DNA from: Acidobacteriota bacterium
Lineage (GTDB): Bacteria; Acidobacteriota; Blastocatellia; Pyrinomonadales; Pyrinomonadaceae
DNA length: 64,000 nucleotides
Direction: 5' to 3'
Assembly (NCBI GenBank): GCA_025463135.1
Contig: JAOAPY010000053.1
Location: 44,332 to 108,331, forward strand
Shown here one piece after another: positions 33,831-42,665 of this stretch (position 1 is the first letter of the stretch; each line of letters opens with the position of its first letter). Under the pieces are notes generated by a model. It was not told the origin of the DNA, did no database searches, and saw nothing but the letters and a program-made list of their open reading frames with translations. Position numbers and translations under genes: made by a program.

Positions 33831-34220
33831 ATGACCAAAGGGAAACGCGGCTTTGCCGTTAAGCGGACGGCTACTGGACTCGGATTATTTACACTGCACC
33901 CGATACGCGAAGGAAAGCGGATCATAGAGTATACGGGACGGCTTATTCACGGAGCGGCGGACAACCTCAGCGGCAGGTACCTGTTTGCGCTTGGCGAAGG
34001 TCTGACGATTGACGGCAGTCCGCGCAGCAACCGAGCTCGATACATGAATCATTCGTGCAATCCCAACGCCGAAGCACTCTATGGCGGTCGCCGCCTCTGG
34101 GTATATGCAAAGCGAGATCTCGAGTCTGGGGAAGCCATCACCATCAACTACGGTCAGGAATACTTTGACGTCTTCATAAAACCGAAAGGATGCAGGTGCA
34201 ACGAGTGCGTTGCCGCGTGA
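33831..34220 (+). CDS. SET-domain protein-lysine methyltransferase
   Basis: 129-residue minimal SET domain with post-SET cysteines. Visible: GLGLFTLHPIREGKRIIEYTGR (SET-N), RARYMNHSCNPNAEA (the NHS SAM-binding motif), GEAITINYGQEYFD (catalytic Tyr region) and KPKGCRCNECVAA (CxCxxC post-SET zinc site). Methylates a protein lysine using SAM; bacterial targets are largely unknown. The ATG at 33831 begins the conserved region and lies six bases after a TACAAT box. SET proteins in bacteria are often viewed as eukaryote-derived, but compact forms are widespread. Confidence 0.88.
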   Translation: MTKGKRGFAVKRTATGLGLFTLHPIREGKRIIEYTGRLIHGAADNLSGRYLFALGEGLTIDGSPRSNRARYMNHSCNPNAEALYGGRRLWVYAKRDLESGEAITINYGQEYFDVFIKPKGCRCNECVAA

Positions 34221-34271
34221 AAGTTGCGGCAGTCAGCTCCGTCATCCAACCGCTCTCCGGTCTTTCTACGT

Positions 34272-34277
34272 TATAAT
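34272..34277 (+). promoter_or_regulatory. Candidate -10 element of a leaderless mRNA
   Basis: Perfect TATAAT six bases before the ATG at 34284 and no Shine-Dalgarno, the same geometry as at 33819. No clear -35. Confidence 0.35.
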
Positions 34278-34283
34278 GCAACC

Positions 34284-34436
34284 ATGAACAAACGGGCAAA
34301 AAAGCGAATAAAAGAAACGATTGAGAAAGAGAACCTGGAACGCGCCAAGCTCACCAAGGAGCAATTGCCGCCTGCCTCAAGGGGGTATCAGGATCCGCGT
34401 GGTTACACACCTAAGCCCGGCAAGAAGCGTGGCTAG
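34284..34436 (+). CDS. Small basic hypothetical protein
   Basis: 50 residues, MNKRAKKRIKETIEKENLER to KPGKKRG. A highly charged N-terminal helix is followed by a Pro/Gly-rich tail (PPASRGYQDPRGYTPKPG). Likely soluble and possibly nucleic-acid or ribosome associated by charge alone. A TATAAT box lies six bases before the ATG. Codon choice looks native. No family recognised; confidence rests on the promoter-like box and regular composition. Confidence 0.45.
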   Translation: MNKRAKKRIKETIEKENLERAKLTKEQLPPASRGYQDPRGYTPKPGKKRG

Positions 34437-34495
34437 ACCCGCGCTTGCTCACTTTCAACAATCGTTTCGTGGCGTGATTGAGAAAGGACTGCCCG

Positions 34496-34648
34496 GCGAG
34501 TTACTGCGAGGCAATGAGGTCAGTACCGCCTGCGGTAGCGGGTGGGTTGTCGTTGGAGCAGCAATAACGCCGAGAGGATCTGGTTTGCCCAGCGATCTTG
34601 TTCGGGAGCAGACCCACCCGCTACCGCAGGTGGTACTGACTTCATTGC
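34496..34648 (+). mobile_element. MITE-like element, copy B (complete)
   Basis: Core element 34511-34648 with terminal inverted repeats of about 37 bp: GCAATGAGGTCAGTACCGCC (from 34511) at the left against the reverse complement GCAATGAAGTCAGTACCACC from the right end, then CTGCGGTAGCGGGTGGGT on both. The interior and an extra 15 bp on the left match copy A (2314-2455) in inverted orientation. No ORF. The region 34437-34719 otherwise contains no gene. Confidence 0.8.
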
Positions 34649-34719
34649 TTTCGACCGTCCCCTTATTTTAGCAACACCTTAATGGAGCACTACCGGATGT
34701 CGATGCGGATTTACACAGT

Positions 34720-35757
34720 ATGAATCCTCTGTTATCCGTTACGCTGATATTAGTTCTCCTGGGGTTCGGCACGCCGCATTGGATTGTGCAAAGCAGTGGC
34801 GTGACCGGGCGGCTGCGCGGCGTCAGCGCCGTGAGCGAACGGGTTGCCTGGGCCAGCGGCGCCGGCAGCACGGTATTGCGGACCACTGACGGTGGGGAAA
34901 CCTGGGAGCAGCTTACAGTCACATCCGACCAGCTCGACTTCCGCGACATCGATGCGATTGACGCACAGACCGCTTATGTCCTCAGCATCGGCAATGGTCC
35001 AGCCTCGCGTATTTACAAGACAACAGATGGCGGAGCAACCTGGAGACTTCAGTTCAAGAGTGACGATGCGAAGGCTTTTTTTGATGCAATGTCTTTCTGG
35101 GACGTCGATCACGGCATAGTTATTGGCGACTCCATTGACGGCAGGTTCTGCATCCTCACAACGGAAGACGGTGGACAGCTGTGGCAGCGCGTTCCTGCCA
35201 GTGTCCTACCGCCGGCACTGGAGAACGAAGGCGCCTTTGCGGCCAGCGGCACCAACATCGCTCTGAATGGAAAGAGCGAGGCGTGGATCGCTACTGGCGC
35301 CGGTTCACGGGCCCGCGTACTGCGCACCCAAGACCGCGGGCGCTCATGGAAAATCGCTGACACTCCACTTGGCGCTGGTCCATCCGCGGGGATCTTCTCC
35401 ATAGCCTTTCGCGATGCAAGGCATGGCGTGATTGTCGGTGGTGATTACACTAGAGAGAAAGCCGCGGTCAGAAATGTCGCTATCACCAGCGATGGTGGTG
35501 TCACCTGGATTCCAGTGACAGGACTTTCCGGCTATCGCTCAGTCGTCGCCTTTCTCCCGGACTCTCAAAGAGTGATTGCCGTTGGTCCATCGGGTGCGGA
35601 CTACTCTAACGACGACGGTCATACGTGGACGCCGTTAGAGGCGCCGGGCTTTGATACCTTGAACCTCGTGCGCGGCAAGGCGATGGGTTGGGCTGCCGGC
35701 GCCGAAGGGCGAGTGGCGAAGTTGGTTTTCGATGAAGTCCCGCGCTCCAAAGACTAG
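34720..35757 (+). CDS. Secreted YCF48/BNR-type beta-propeller protein
   Basis: 345 residues with a short N-terminal hydrophobic signal (MNPLLSVTLILVLLGFGTP). Repeated propeller-blade signatures: TTDGGETWEQL, TTDGGATWRL, TEDGGQLWQR, TQDRGRSWKI, TSDGGVTWIP and SNDDGHTWTP, i.e. Asp-x-Gly-x-x-Trp Asp-box-like turns at about 50-60 residue spacing, matching photosystem II stability factor YCF48-like and BNR repeat proteins. Outside phototrophs such proteins are exported and of uncertain role, possibly in assembly or glycan binding. Followed closely by a membrane protease gene. Confidence 0.82.
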   Translation: MNPLLSVTLILVLLGFGTPHWIVQSSGVTGRLRGVSAVSERVAWASGAGSTVLRTTDGGETWEQLTVTSDQLDFRDIDAIDAQTAYVLSIGNGPASRIYKTTDGGATWRLQFKSDDAKAFFDAMSFWDVDHGIVIGDSIDGRFCILTTEDGGQLWQRVPASVLPPALENEGAFAASGTNIALNGKSEAWIATGAGSRARVLRTQDRGRSWKIADTPLGAGPSAGIFSIAFRDARHGVIVGGDYTREKAAVRNVAITSDGGVTWIPVTGLSGYRSVVAFLPDSQRVIAVGPSGADYSNDDGHTWTPLEAPGFDTLNLVRGKAMGWAAGAEGRVAKLVFDEVPRSKD

Positions 35758-35763
35758 CTTCAC

Positions 35764-35786
35764 GTGGCACGGGCGTCCCGCCTGTG
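35764..35786. repeat. Family E palindrome, single arm
   Basis: GTGGCACGGGCGTCCCGCCT plus GTG, the same core as the pair at 5845-5925, between the propeller and protease genes. Confidence 0.6.
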
Positions 35787-35796
35787 AAGGTCACAC

Positions 35797-37134
35797 ATGA
35801 TTGTTGGAAGAGTTCTGCTACTGGCTATCGTGCTCCTGCTTTCGATCGCGTCCACGAAAGCTCAAGTGGCCGCCACTTCTCCACCTGCGCCGGCAGCTGC
35901 GGACAAAGTCAGCACCGAGCAAAGAGCCTCCCCTGAAGCGATCACCGCGTATACCCTTCCACCTGACCGAGCCGGAAAAGCACACAACCTCCATCGTATT
36001 TATTTTTGGTTTTCGCTGATCAGTTTCTCTTACGTACTTGTAGTGCTTTGGCTGATTCTGCGAGGCAGATTCGCTGCCGGATATCGCACTTACGCTGAGC
36101 TGATTTCTTCGCGGCGCATTGTTCAGCTACTCATTTTCGCGCCCCTCTTCATTCTCACGCTGGATCTCCTTCAGTTACCCCTCGGTATCTATCGCCACTG
36201 GCTGGGCACTAGTTACGGGCTGACGATTTCGAGCTGGCCGACGTGGTTTTGGGATTGGACCAAGGCGGAGCTGGTGACGATTATTGGCGGAACAATCTTC
36301 ATCTGGATTCTTTACGTCATCATTCGCCACAGTCCGCGGCGCTGGTGGATCTGGTTTTGGGCGGCGTCACTCCCGCTGGGCGCGCTGGTTGTTTTTCTAA
36401 CGCCGCTCGTCCTGGATCCCTTGTTTCACAAATTCGAACCACTGGGGCAAAAGGATCCCGTGCTCACCGCCGAGCTTCAGAAACTCGCACGACGCGCCGG
36501 CGAGGATATCCCGCCTGAGCGGATGTTTTGGATGGGGGCCGGCGAGAAGACCACTACGCTCAATGCCTACGTCACGGGTCTGGGCCCTTCAAAGCGTATC
36601 GTGGTGTGGGATACCACGATCGCAAAGATGAGCACCGCGCAGATTTTTTTTGTGAGCGGCCACGAAATGGGCCATTACGTTCTGCGACATATTCCCAAGG
36701 GACTAGCGATCGGAGCGGTGTTGTTGCTCTTTGCGTATTATCTCGCCGCGCGCATGGTTGGCTTGTTTCTTTCCCGCTGGGGGTCGCGTTGGAGCATACG
36801 CGGTTTGGACGATTTGGCCTCGTTGCCTGTGCTGGTACTTCTCTTTACAATCCTAGCCTTTGTAGGTAATCCGGTGGCGAGCGCTATCAGTCGCCATTAT
36901 GAGCACCAGGCGGACCAGTACGCACTCGAGGTCACGCATGGTCTTACGCCGAATCCGGCACAAGCATGCGCCCAGGCTTTTCAGGTTCTGGGGGATATCG
37001 ATCTGTCCGATCCCAATCCGATGCCGGCAGACGTATTTTTGTTTTACGATCACCCGCCCATTCGGGATCGTGTTCAGTCTTGCCTGACCTATGATCCGTG
37101 GTCGCAGGGCCGGCAGGGTGAGTTTGTGAAGTAA
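35797..37134 (+). CDS. M48 family membrane metalloprotease (Ste24/CAAX protease-like)
   Basis: 445 residues. N-terminal signal or first helix (MIVGRVLLLAIVLLLSIAS), then several transmembrane helices typical of Ste24. The zinc site is VSGHEMGHYVLRH (His-Glu-x-x-His, about 289-293) and the third ligand is in HYEHQADQYALE. FITNPLV-like inner-membrane segments surround it. Ste24-type proteases cleave membrane or mislocalised proteins; in bacteria they act in envelope quality control. Full length, all catalytic residues present. Confidence 0.9.
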   Translation: MIVGRVLLLAIVLLLSIASTKAQVAATSPPAPAAADKVSTEQRASPEAITAYTLPPDRAGKAHNLHRIYFWFSLISFSYVLVVLWLILRGRFAAGYRTYAELISSRRIVQLLIFAPLFILTLDLLQLPLGIYRHWLGTSYGLTISSWPTWFWDWTKAELVTIIGGTIFIWILYVIIRHSPRRWWIWFWAASLPLGALVVFLTPLVLDPLFHKFEPLGQKDPVLTAELQKLARRAGEDIPPERMFWMGAGEKTTTLNAYVTGLGPSKRIVVWDTTIAKMSTAQIFFVSGHEMGHYVLRHIPKGLAIGAVLLLFAYYLAARMVGLFLSRWGSRWSIRGLDDLASLPVLVLLFTILAFVGNPVASAISRHYEHQADQYALEVTHGLTPNPAQACAQAFQVLGDIDLSDPNPMPADVFLFYDHPPIRDRVQSCLTYDPWSQGRQGEFVK

Positions 37135-37220
37135 GGAAGGCGTGTTCGAAACTTGAAATCGACCAGGCGGTGAACGTCCGTTGGAACGTCCGGCAGGAAA
37201 ATCAGAAGGAGTGTGCGACT

Positions 37221-37838
37221 ATGGATCCCGATCCGATGGAGTATGTGGAACAAGACGAGGGTGAAAAAAAAGGTGGTGCAAGCGATCGAGGCAGTGCCAG
37301 GAAGCTAAACACCCTGGTGGCTATTTCAGTTGCACTCCTCGCCACCTTCATGGGCATCTGCAAGGTCAAAGACGACAACATCGTTCAGGCTATGCAGCAG
37401 GCCCAGGCCGATAAGATCGATAACTATTCCTGGTACCAGGCCCGCAACATCCGGGAAGAAGTTGCCAAAGCGACCCTGGCTCAACTAACCGCCGAGGCAG
37501 CCGCGGCTCCCGCGCCGGCACAGAATGCTTTTCAGGAACAGATCAAAGCCTACAAAGCGATAGCCGACGACCAGGCTGAGAAAAAGAAAATTCAGCAGGC
37601 TGATGCCGACAAAGCTGACAAGACGTACAACGAACTCAATTATCACGACGACCAGTTTGATCTGTCCGATGCGATGCTGGCGTTGGCTATTTCTCTGTTG
37701 GCTCTGACGGCCCTAACACAAAAGCGTTGGCTTTTCGTGCTCGCGATGGTGCCGACATGCTTCGGGACTCTAATGGGGCTGGCAGGCCTTTTTGGTTGGG
37801 CGATTCATCCGGATTCGCTGACGCGCTTGTTATCCTGA
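37221..37838 (+). CDS. DUF4337-family membrane protein
   Basis: 205 residues from ATG 37221 (an upstream in-frame extension is not conserved-looking). Charged N-terminus, first transmembrane helix about 34-52 (LVAISVALLATFMGIC), a long central helical region with ANNYSWYQA-like sequence (KIDNYSWYQARNIREEVAKATL) and a coiled-coil (KIQQADADKADKTYNE), then two C-terminal helices (LALAISLLALTALT and MVPTCFGTLMGLAGLFG). This topology and the SWYQAR motif match DUF4337. Function unknown. Confidence 0.78.
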   Translation: MDPDPMEYVEQDEGEKKGGASDRGSARKLNTLVAISVALLATFMGICKVKDDNIVQAMQQAQADKIDNYSWYQARNIREEVAKATLAQLTAEAAAAPAPAQNAFQEQIKAYKAIADDQAEKKKIQQADADKADKTYNELNYHDDQFDLSDAMLALAISLLALTALTQKRWLFVLAMVPTCFGTLMGLAGLFGWAIHPDSLTRLLS

Positions 37839-37972
37839 TGCGGAGCCGCGACTCTGGGAGTACCTGCTCAAGGATTTTGATTTCTTCAGCGGGTTCGGCA
37901 CGGAAATGTTCTGACCAAATGACGACACCCGGAGTGACTGGACAAGATCACGCGCCAAAGGAAGGCTTCAAC

Positions 37973-39085
37973 ATGCTCACGACAAGACTATCCAAACTAA
38001 TCGTTGCGCTCATCTGCGCCGCTTCATTTGCTTCCGCGGTTTTCGCTCAAGACGCGCCCAGTCGAGCGGCGACCGGGAGATTGGTTGAAATAAGAATCGC
38101 GGCTCCTGCCCTCAAGGCCAATTTGTTGGGTGACCCTGCTGAACAGAGTATCGCCATCTACTTGCCTCCGAGTTATGACACTTCAACAACAAAACGCTTT
38201 CCCACCCTCTACTTGCTGCATGGGTTTCTCGGCCATTACAGAGCATGGACCAGCAATGGATATCAGGGAATGAGTCTTCAACCTTTGATGGATGAACTGA
38301 TCAAGAGCGGTAAGATTCGCGAGATGATTGTCGTCGCTCCGAATGGTGGGAATGCCTACAGCGGGGCCTTCTATACAAATTCCAGCGTAACCGGTAACTG
38401 GGAAGATTACATCTATCGCGAACTGGTCCAAAACGTCGATGCGCATTACCGCACCATCGCCCGGCCAGAGAGCCGTGGTATTGCCGGACACTCGATGGGC
38501 GGCTATGGCGCGGTTGTGCTCGCGATGAAACATCCAGATGTGTTCAGCGCCGTCTATGCGTTGAGCCCCTGCTGTCTGGGCCTGCAGGGGGACTTGAGTT
38601 CGGAAAATCCCGTCTGGCTGAAAGCGATACATCTAAAGTCCAGGGAAGAGTTGAAAACAAAGCCCGAAACGATTGATGATTTCTACACGCTTGTCTTCGT
38701 CGCTTTATCTGCCGCCTTCTCGCCGAATCCTCACAGCGCCCCTCTCTTTGTGGACTTCCCTTATGTCGAGCGCGATGGCCGACTCGAAGAGAATGCAAAA
38801 GCGATGGCCTCCTGGCGCTCAAAGATGCCGCTTTATATGGTGGAAGAAAACAAGAACAACCTGCTCAAGCTGCGCGGAATATTTATTGACTACGGACAGA
38901 AGGAAGAGTTTCCGGCCATTCGCAGTACCAGTCAGCTTTTTTCCAAGGCCCTTGCTGAGCGAAATATCCCGCACACTTTTGAGGTCTATGCGGACGGCGA
39001 TCACAGCAGCAAGATCAGATCGAGGATGGAGACCCGCGTGTTTCAGTTTTTTTCGGACAAGCTGGATTTTTCAAATCCGCGCTGA
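37973..39085 (+). CDS. Secreted alpha/beta-hydrolase esterase (FrmB/esterase D-like)
   Basis: 370 residues with signal peptide (SKLIVALICAASFASAVFAQ). Esterase-D fold: LPPSYDTSTTKRFPTLYLLHGFLG (oxyanion region), nucleophile elbow GIAGHSMGGYGAVVLAM (Ser about 164), late acid/His region FEVYADGDHSSKI with His about 345. Such enzymes hydrolyse acyl or feruloyl esters outside the cytoplasm. GGAAGG precedes the ATG. The following gene encodes a glycosidase-like protein, so a joint role in carbohydrate-ester breakdown is conceivable. Confidence 0.85.
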   Translation: MLTTRLSKLIVALICAASFASAVFAQDAPSRAATGRLVEIRIAAPALKANLLGDPAEQSIAIYLPPSYDTSTTKRFPTLYLLHGFLGHYRAWTSNGYQGMSLQPLMDELIKSGKIREMIVVAPNGGNAYSGAFYTNSSVTGNWEDYIYRELVQNVDAHYRTIARPESRGIAGHSMGGYGAVVLAMKHPDVFSAVYALSPCCLGLQGDLSSENPVWLKAIHLKSREELKTKPETIDDFYTLVFVALSAAFSPNPHSAPLFVDFPYVERDGRLEENAKAMASWRSKMPLYMVEENKNNLLKLRGIFIDYGQKEEFPAIRSTSQLFSKALAERNIPHTFEVYADGDHSSKIRSRMETRVFQFFSDKLDFSNPR

Positions 39086-39154
39086 TCCTGGCCCATCACA
39101 TTGCCGGGCACGAAATGCGGCAAATCAACGTTATCAAAGAGCGCAATTGTAGAT

Positions 39155-41353
39155 ATGACTTCCCGGCTGAAGACGATCCTGCTCGCCCTCGTTCTCATCT
39201 TTCAATCAGTCAAGCCGCTTCTCGCAAATTCCCACAGTGAACCCGTTACGATAACCGTTTGGTCCAGTCCAGGGCAGGCGGTTAACCGTTTCGTCCCTTC
39301 ACATGCTTTCGGCGGCGCGATTGACGGACATGAGAAAGGTGAAGTAGATCGGATGCTCGCAGTCACGAATATTAAAGAGATGTTGACGGCGGGACTCGGG
39401 CCCATTAGTTATCGGCTAAGAACCGAACTGGCGGGGGAAGCCTGGCATTGGAATTCAAGAGGGAGCTGGAGCGAGCCTAATCAAAACCAAGGTTATTGGA
39501 CATCGAGTGCTAAAGCCGGCGAGAAACTTTCCGAGAGTTATGGTTATCGTCTTCCGCGTCGCGGCAACACCACTGACCAGGCGAATGACGACGGTTACTC
39601 TCGTCTCGACGATGGTGACCTCAACAGTTTCTGGAAAAGCAATCCTTATCTGGATGAGTATTTCACCAAAGAACAGAATTCAAAGCGGCCGCAATGGGTA
39701 CTGATCGATCTGGGAAAGGAAAAGGCTGTTGACGCCATTCGACTGCATTGGTCCGCACCGTTCGCTCGCGTCTACGACGTGGAGTACGGACGCTTTGCCG
39801 GGGTGGATGACATCAGCCAGGTACTTCCCGGGGTTTGGCATGCTTTCCCGCAGGGACGGATCCATGCCGGCCGGGGTGGCGAGGTCACCATTCGCCTGTC
39901 AGTGCGCCCGGTGAGTACGCGTTTCGTGCGCGTGCTGATGAAGGAGAGTTCCGGCACTGCGGAACGCCAAACAAGTGACGTACGCGATCGACTGGGCTAT
40001 GCGATGCGAGAGATCTACGTGGGGTCGCTGGATCACAAAAACCGTTTTCACGATGCGATGCGTCATGCACAGGACAACGGAGATCAAACGCCGATTTACG
40101 TCTCGTCCACCGATCCGTGGCACCGTGAATCGGACAAAGATGAAATGATCGAACAGCCTGGCTTTGATCGATTAATAGAAAGCGGTCTGACAAACGCGTT
40201 GCCGATGCTTGTCTCCGTCCCCGTGCTTTACGATACTCCGGAAAATGCCGCGGCTGAGATTAGCTATCTAAAAATGAGGGGCTATCCGCTCCTGCGAGTC
40301 GAGCTTGGCGAGGAACCTGATGGCCAGTTTGTCGCACCTGAAGATTACGCCGCCCTCTACATCCAGTTTGCCCGCGCAATTCATGACGTGGCGCCGGAAC
40401 TGAAGCTTGGAGGACCGAGCTTCCAGGATATTGAGCCGGGCGATAAAACAGACGCAGTCAATACGGGCAAGTCCGAGTGGCTTCGACGCTTTCTCGTCTA
40501 TCTCAAGCAGAAAGGACAACTCGACGATTACGCCTTCTTCTCATTCGAGTGGTATCCCTTTGACAATTTGTGCCGGCCCGCGGCGCCGCAGTTGGCGCGG
40601 GCAAACAAGTTGCTCTCCGAGGGGTTGGCTGAGATGCAAAGGGGCGGACTCAGCAAAGGCATTCCCTGGATTATGACGGAGTATGGCTACTCGGCTTTTG
40701 GCGGGCGCGTAGAGATGGACCTCGAAGGTGCACTGCTTAACGCGGATGTGGTCGGCGCCTTTCTCACTCTCGGAGGCGATCAGGCATTCCTTTACGGCTA
40801 CGAACCAAACGAAGTTATTCATGAGCAACCCTGCACGTCCGGTAATAACATGCTGTTCCTTTTGGGACCGGACGGGAATATCGGCTACCGCATGCCGAGC
40901 TTTTATGGAGCGCAGCTATTGACCCGGGAGTGGGCACGGCCTGGCAATGAAGTTCATGACCTGTATCGCGCAACTGTGAACAAAGCGCGTGGCCGGGAAT
41001 CATTGGTTACGGCTTACGCGGTACATCGTCCGGACAATTTGTGGGCGCTGTTGCTGATCAACAAAGATCTGCGGAACAGTCGCAGCGCGAGAGTACGATT
41101 TCACAATGAAACCAAGGGAGCAGAGTCAGTCTTCGCGGGCGAAGTTGATCTATTTCAGTATTCGAAAAAACAATATGAGTTGAGTTCCGACCAGCGTGAG
41201 CCTTACCCCATCAGGGACCAACCGCCCGAACACCGGCGAGTGAAGGGATCTATGATAGGTTCCATTGAGCTGCCGCCTTCCTCCCTCACGGTAATTCGCG
41301 GCGTTATGGCACCGCACGCTTCCAGCGTGCTTGCCCCGAAGAAAAGACTTTAA
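39155..41353 (+). CDS. Exported discoidin (CBM32)-like plus glycoside-hydrolase-like protein
   Basis: 732 residues, N-terminal signal (MTSRLKTILLALVLIFQSVK). Residues about 120-295 resemble an F5/8 type C domain: DDGDLNSFWKSNPYLDEYF, WVLIDLGKEKAVDAIRLHW, RFVRVLMKESS. Residues about 325-620 resemble a clan-A TIM barrel: LLRVELGEEPDG (candidate acid/base Glu about 386) and WIMTEYGYSAFGG (candidate nucleophile Glu about 509). A C-terminal beta-sandwich follows. The last residues (APHASSVLAPKKRL) are encoded by a family D repeat arm. The substrate is unknown; the GH family is not assigned. Confidence 0.7.
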   Translation: MTSRLKTILLALVLIFQSVKPLLANSHSEPVTITVWSSPGQAVNRFVPSHAFGGAIDGHEKGEVDRMLAVTNIKEMLTAGLGPISYRLRTELAGEAWHWNSRGSWSEPNQNQGYWTSSAKAGEKLSESYGYRLPRRGNTTDQANDDGYSRLDDGDLNSFWKSNPYLDEYFTKEQNSKRPQWVLIDLGKEKAVDAIRLHWSAPFARVYDVEYGRFAGVDDISQVLPGVWHAFPQGRIHAGRGGEVTIRLSVRPVSTRFVRVLMKESSGTAERQTSDVRDRLGYAMREIYVGSLDHKNRFHDAMRHAQDNGDQTPIYVSSTDPWHRESDKDEMIEQPGFDRLIESGLTNALPMLVSVPVLYDTPENAAAEISYLKMRGYPLLRVELGEEPDGQFVAPEDYAALYIQFARAIHDVAPELKLGGPSFQDIEPGDKTDAVNTGKSEWLRRFLVYLKQKGQLDDYAFFSFEWYPFDNLCRPAAPQLARANKLLSEGLAEMQRGGLSKGIPWIMTEYGYSAFGGRVEMDLEGALLNADVVGAFLTLGGDQAFLYGYEPNEVIHEQPCTSGNNMLFLLGPDGNIGYRMPSFYGAQLLTREWARPGNEVHDLYRATVNKARGRESLVTAYAVHRPDNLWALLLINKDLRNSRSARVRFHNETKGAESVFAGEVDLFQYSKKQYELSSDQREPYPIRDQPPEHRRVKGSMIGSIELPPSSLTVIRGVMAPHASSVLAPKKRL

Positions 41354-41406
41354 GGGCCAGAGACAGACAGCGCCGGGGTTGCATGCGGGATGCGTGCGGT
41401 CCCGGG
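41307..41406. repeat. Family D inverted palindrome pair overlapping a gene end
   Basis: GGCACCGCACGCTTCCAGCG (from 41307) and GCATGCGGGATGCGTGCGGT (41381-41400, then CCCGGG). The left arm lies inside the 3' end of the glycosidase-like gene and codes for its last residues. Confidence 0.7.
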
Positions 41407-41423
41407 TCGGCCGGAGCTCAAGC

Positions 41424-42263
41424 ATGAAGAGAAAGAATCCGAACACCGCAACTGAGAGTCGACCGCCGCCGCCGCATCGGCGACTTGCAAATCTCTTCGC
41501 CAAGACAAATCGCGGTCTGCTGCTTGATATTTTTATCTTCCTGGCGAATCTCTCCGTACTGCGATTGCTGACACGCGTGTTCATCAATATTTTTGGCGAG
41601 GTCTCACTCGAAAATCCATTCTCCAAGCTCGCTCTCGGATTTACTTTTTTATTGATGTGGGTCCTGCCGGCATTGGGCGCCGTCTTGAAGCGCCGGCATT
41701 TTCAGCAACGTCTAAAGAAGCAGGGAAAAACTTTTGATTCCGAATTTACTGTGCTATCGGGATGCCTGTTCAATCCACTGTTCTATTTTTGTTTGAACCT
41801 GGTGATTTCGTCGGCGATCATAGCGTTCCTGGGCGAATTTCTTTTTGGCAGGAACCTCTCAAACAGTGGCGCCGTCTTTGTGCCGTTGGTAATTCTGGGA
41901 CTGGTGCTGACGGTTGTTCAAACATATCTAATTTATGACTATTTCTCGCCCCCAAAAAAACCACCACGCCTGAAATTCCTCTTGACGCCGCAAAGCGAAA
42001 CGCTGGGCGACATCTGTCTTTTCCTGAACATGATTTTGTTTCAGGTGATGTGGAATATGCTGACCTTCGCACCGCTGGGGCGCCCGGCGAGTTTTCTCGA
42101 GTTTGCCGGCAGGCTCTTTTTTCTGTGCTTCATCGCCTTGCTGATTTATTTTCCGCCACGCATGTTTTACCTGGCGGAAGACATCAATCGCCCGCGCACC
42201 TGGCTGACGATGCTGCTGGCCAATTCACCGGTGATTGTCCGGGTTCTTGTCGGTACGATCTAG
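41424..42263 (+). CDS. Polytopic membrane protein, function unknown
   Basis: 279 residues from ATG 41424. Basic N-terminus (MKRKNPNTATESRPPPPHRR), then about six hydrophobic helices: FIFLANLSVLRLLTRVF, LALGFTFLLMWVLPALGAVL, FNPLFYFCLNLVISSAIIAFL, VPLVILGLVLTVVQTYLI, ICLFLNMILFQVMWNML and FLCFIALLIYFPPRMFYL. No motif tied to a named family was found. It lies downstream of a repeat pair and upstream of a small soluble-protein gene. Confidence 0.7.
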   Translation: MKRKNPNTATESRPPPPHRRLANLFAKTNRGLLLDIFIFLANLSVLRLLTRVFINIFGEVSLENPFSKLALGFTFLLMWVLPALGAVLKRRHFQQRLKKQGKTFDSEFTVLSGCLFNPLFYFCLNLVISSAIIAFLGEFLFGRNLSNSGAVFVPLVILGLVLTVVQTYLIYDYFSPPKKPPRLKFLLTPQSETLGDICLFLNMILFQVMWNMLTFAPLGRPASFLEFAGRLFFLCFIALLIYFPPRMFYLAEDINRPRTWLTMLLANSPVIVRVLVGTI

Positions 42264-42384
42264 GAATAATGCGGACGGCCCCTTTCCTAATCGCCGCAAT
42301 CTGTTAAGCTGAGAGTGGGTAAATTGGATTGAACATGGGGGCGGACCCTTTTTAAGAGCGACGGATTCACCAGGAGGTTCAGCG

Positions 42385-42639
42385 ATGTCATGGGATGGAG
42401 ATGCTTTGGCCGGTCAAATGGAAGAAGTTTTTGAACGGCAACAGGCAGCCGCGGACGCGCGGGCAAACAAGTACACGTCGACTGCGGAAGAACGGGCGCG
42501 CAGCGGCGAATTCGAATCGCTGCGGCTTTCGCGCTCGCGGCTAATGGATCAGTTGAGTCGTGCCACTAACCCGGCACACCGCACGATGCTCGAACGGGCA
42601 CTGCAGTCTGTCAATGATGAGATGGGTGAAGCGTCGTAG
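42385..42639 (+). CDS. Small helical hypothetical protein
   Basis: 84 residues, MSWDGDALAGQMEEVFERQQ to DEMGEAS, almost entirely predicted helix and rich in Ala, Glu and Arg, compatible with a short coiled coil. AGGAGG (42371-42376) lies 8 nt before the ATG, strong support for translation. No family recognised. Confidence 0.65.
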   Translation: MSWDGDALAGQMEEVFERQQAAADARANKYTSTAEERARSGEFESLRLSRSRLMDQLSRATNPAHRTMLERALQSVNDEMGEAS

Positions 42640-42665
42640 CGCTTCGTCATCAGTCGGTGAAGTTT

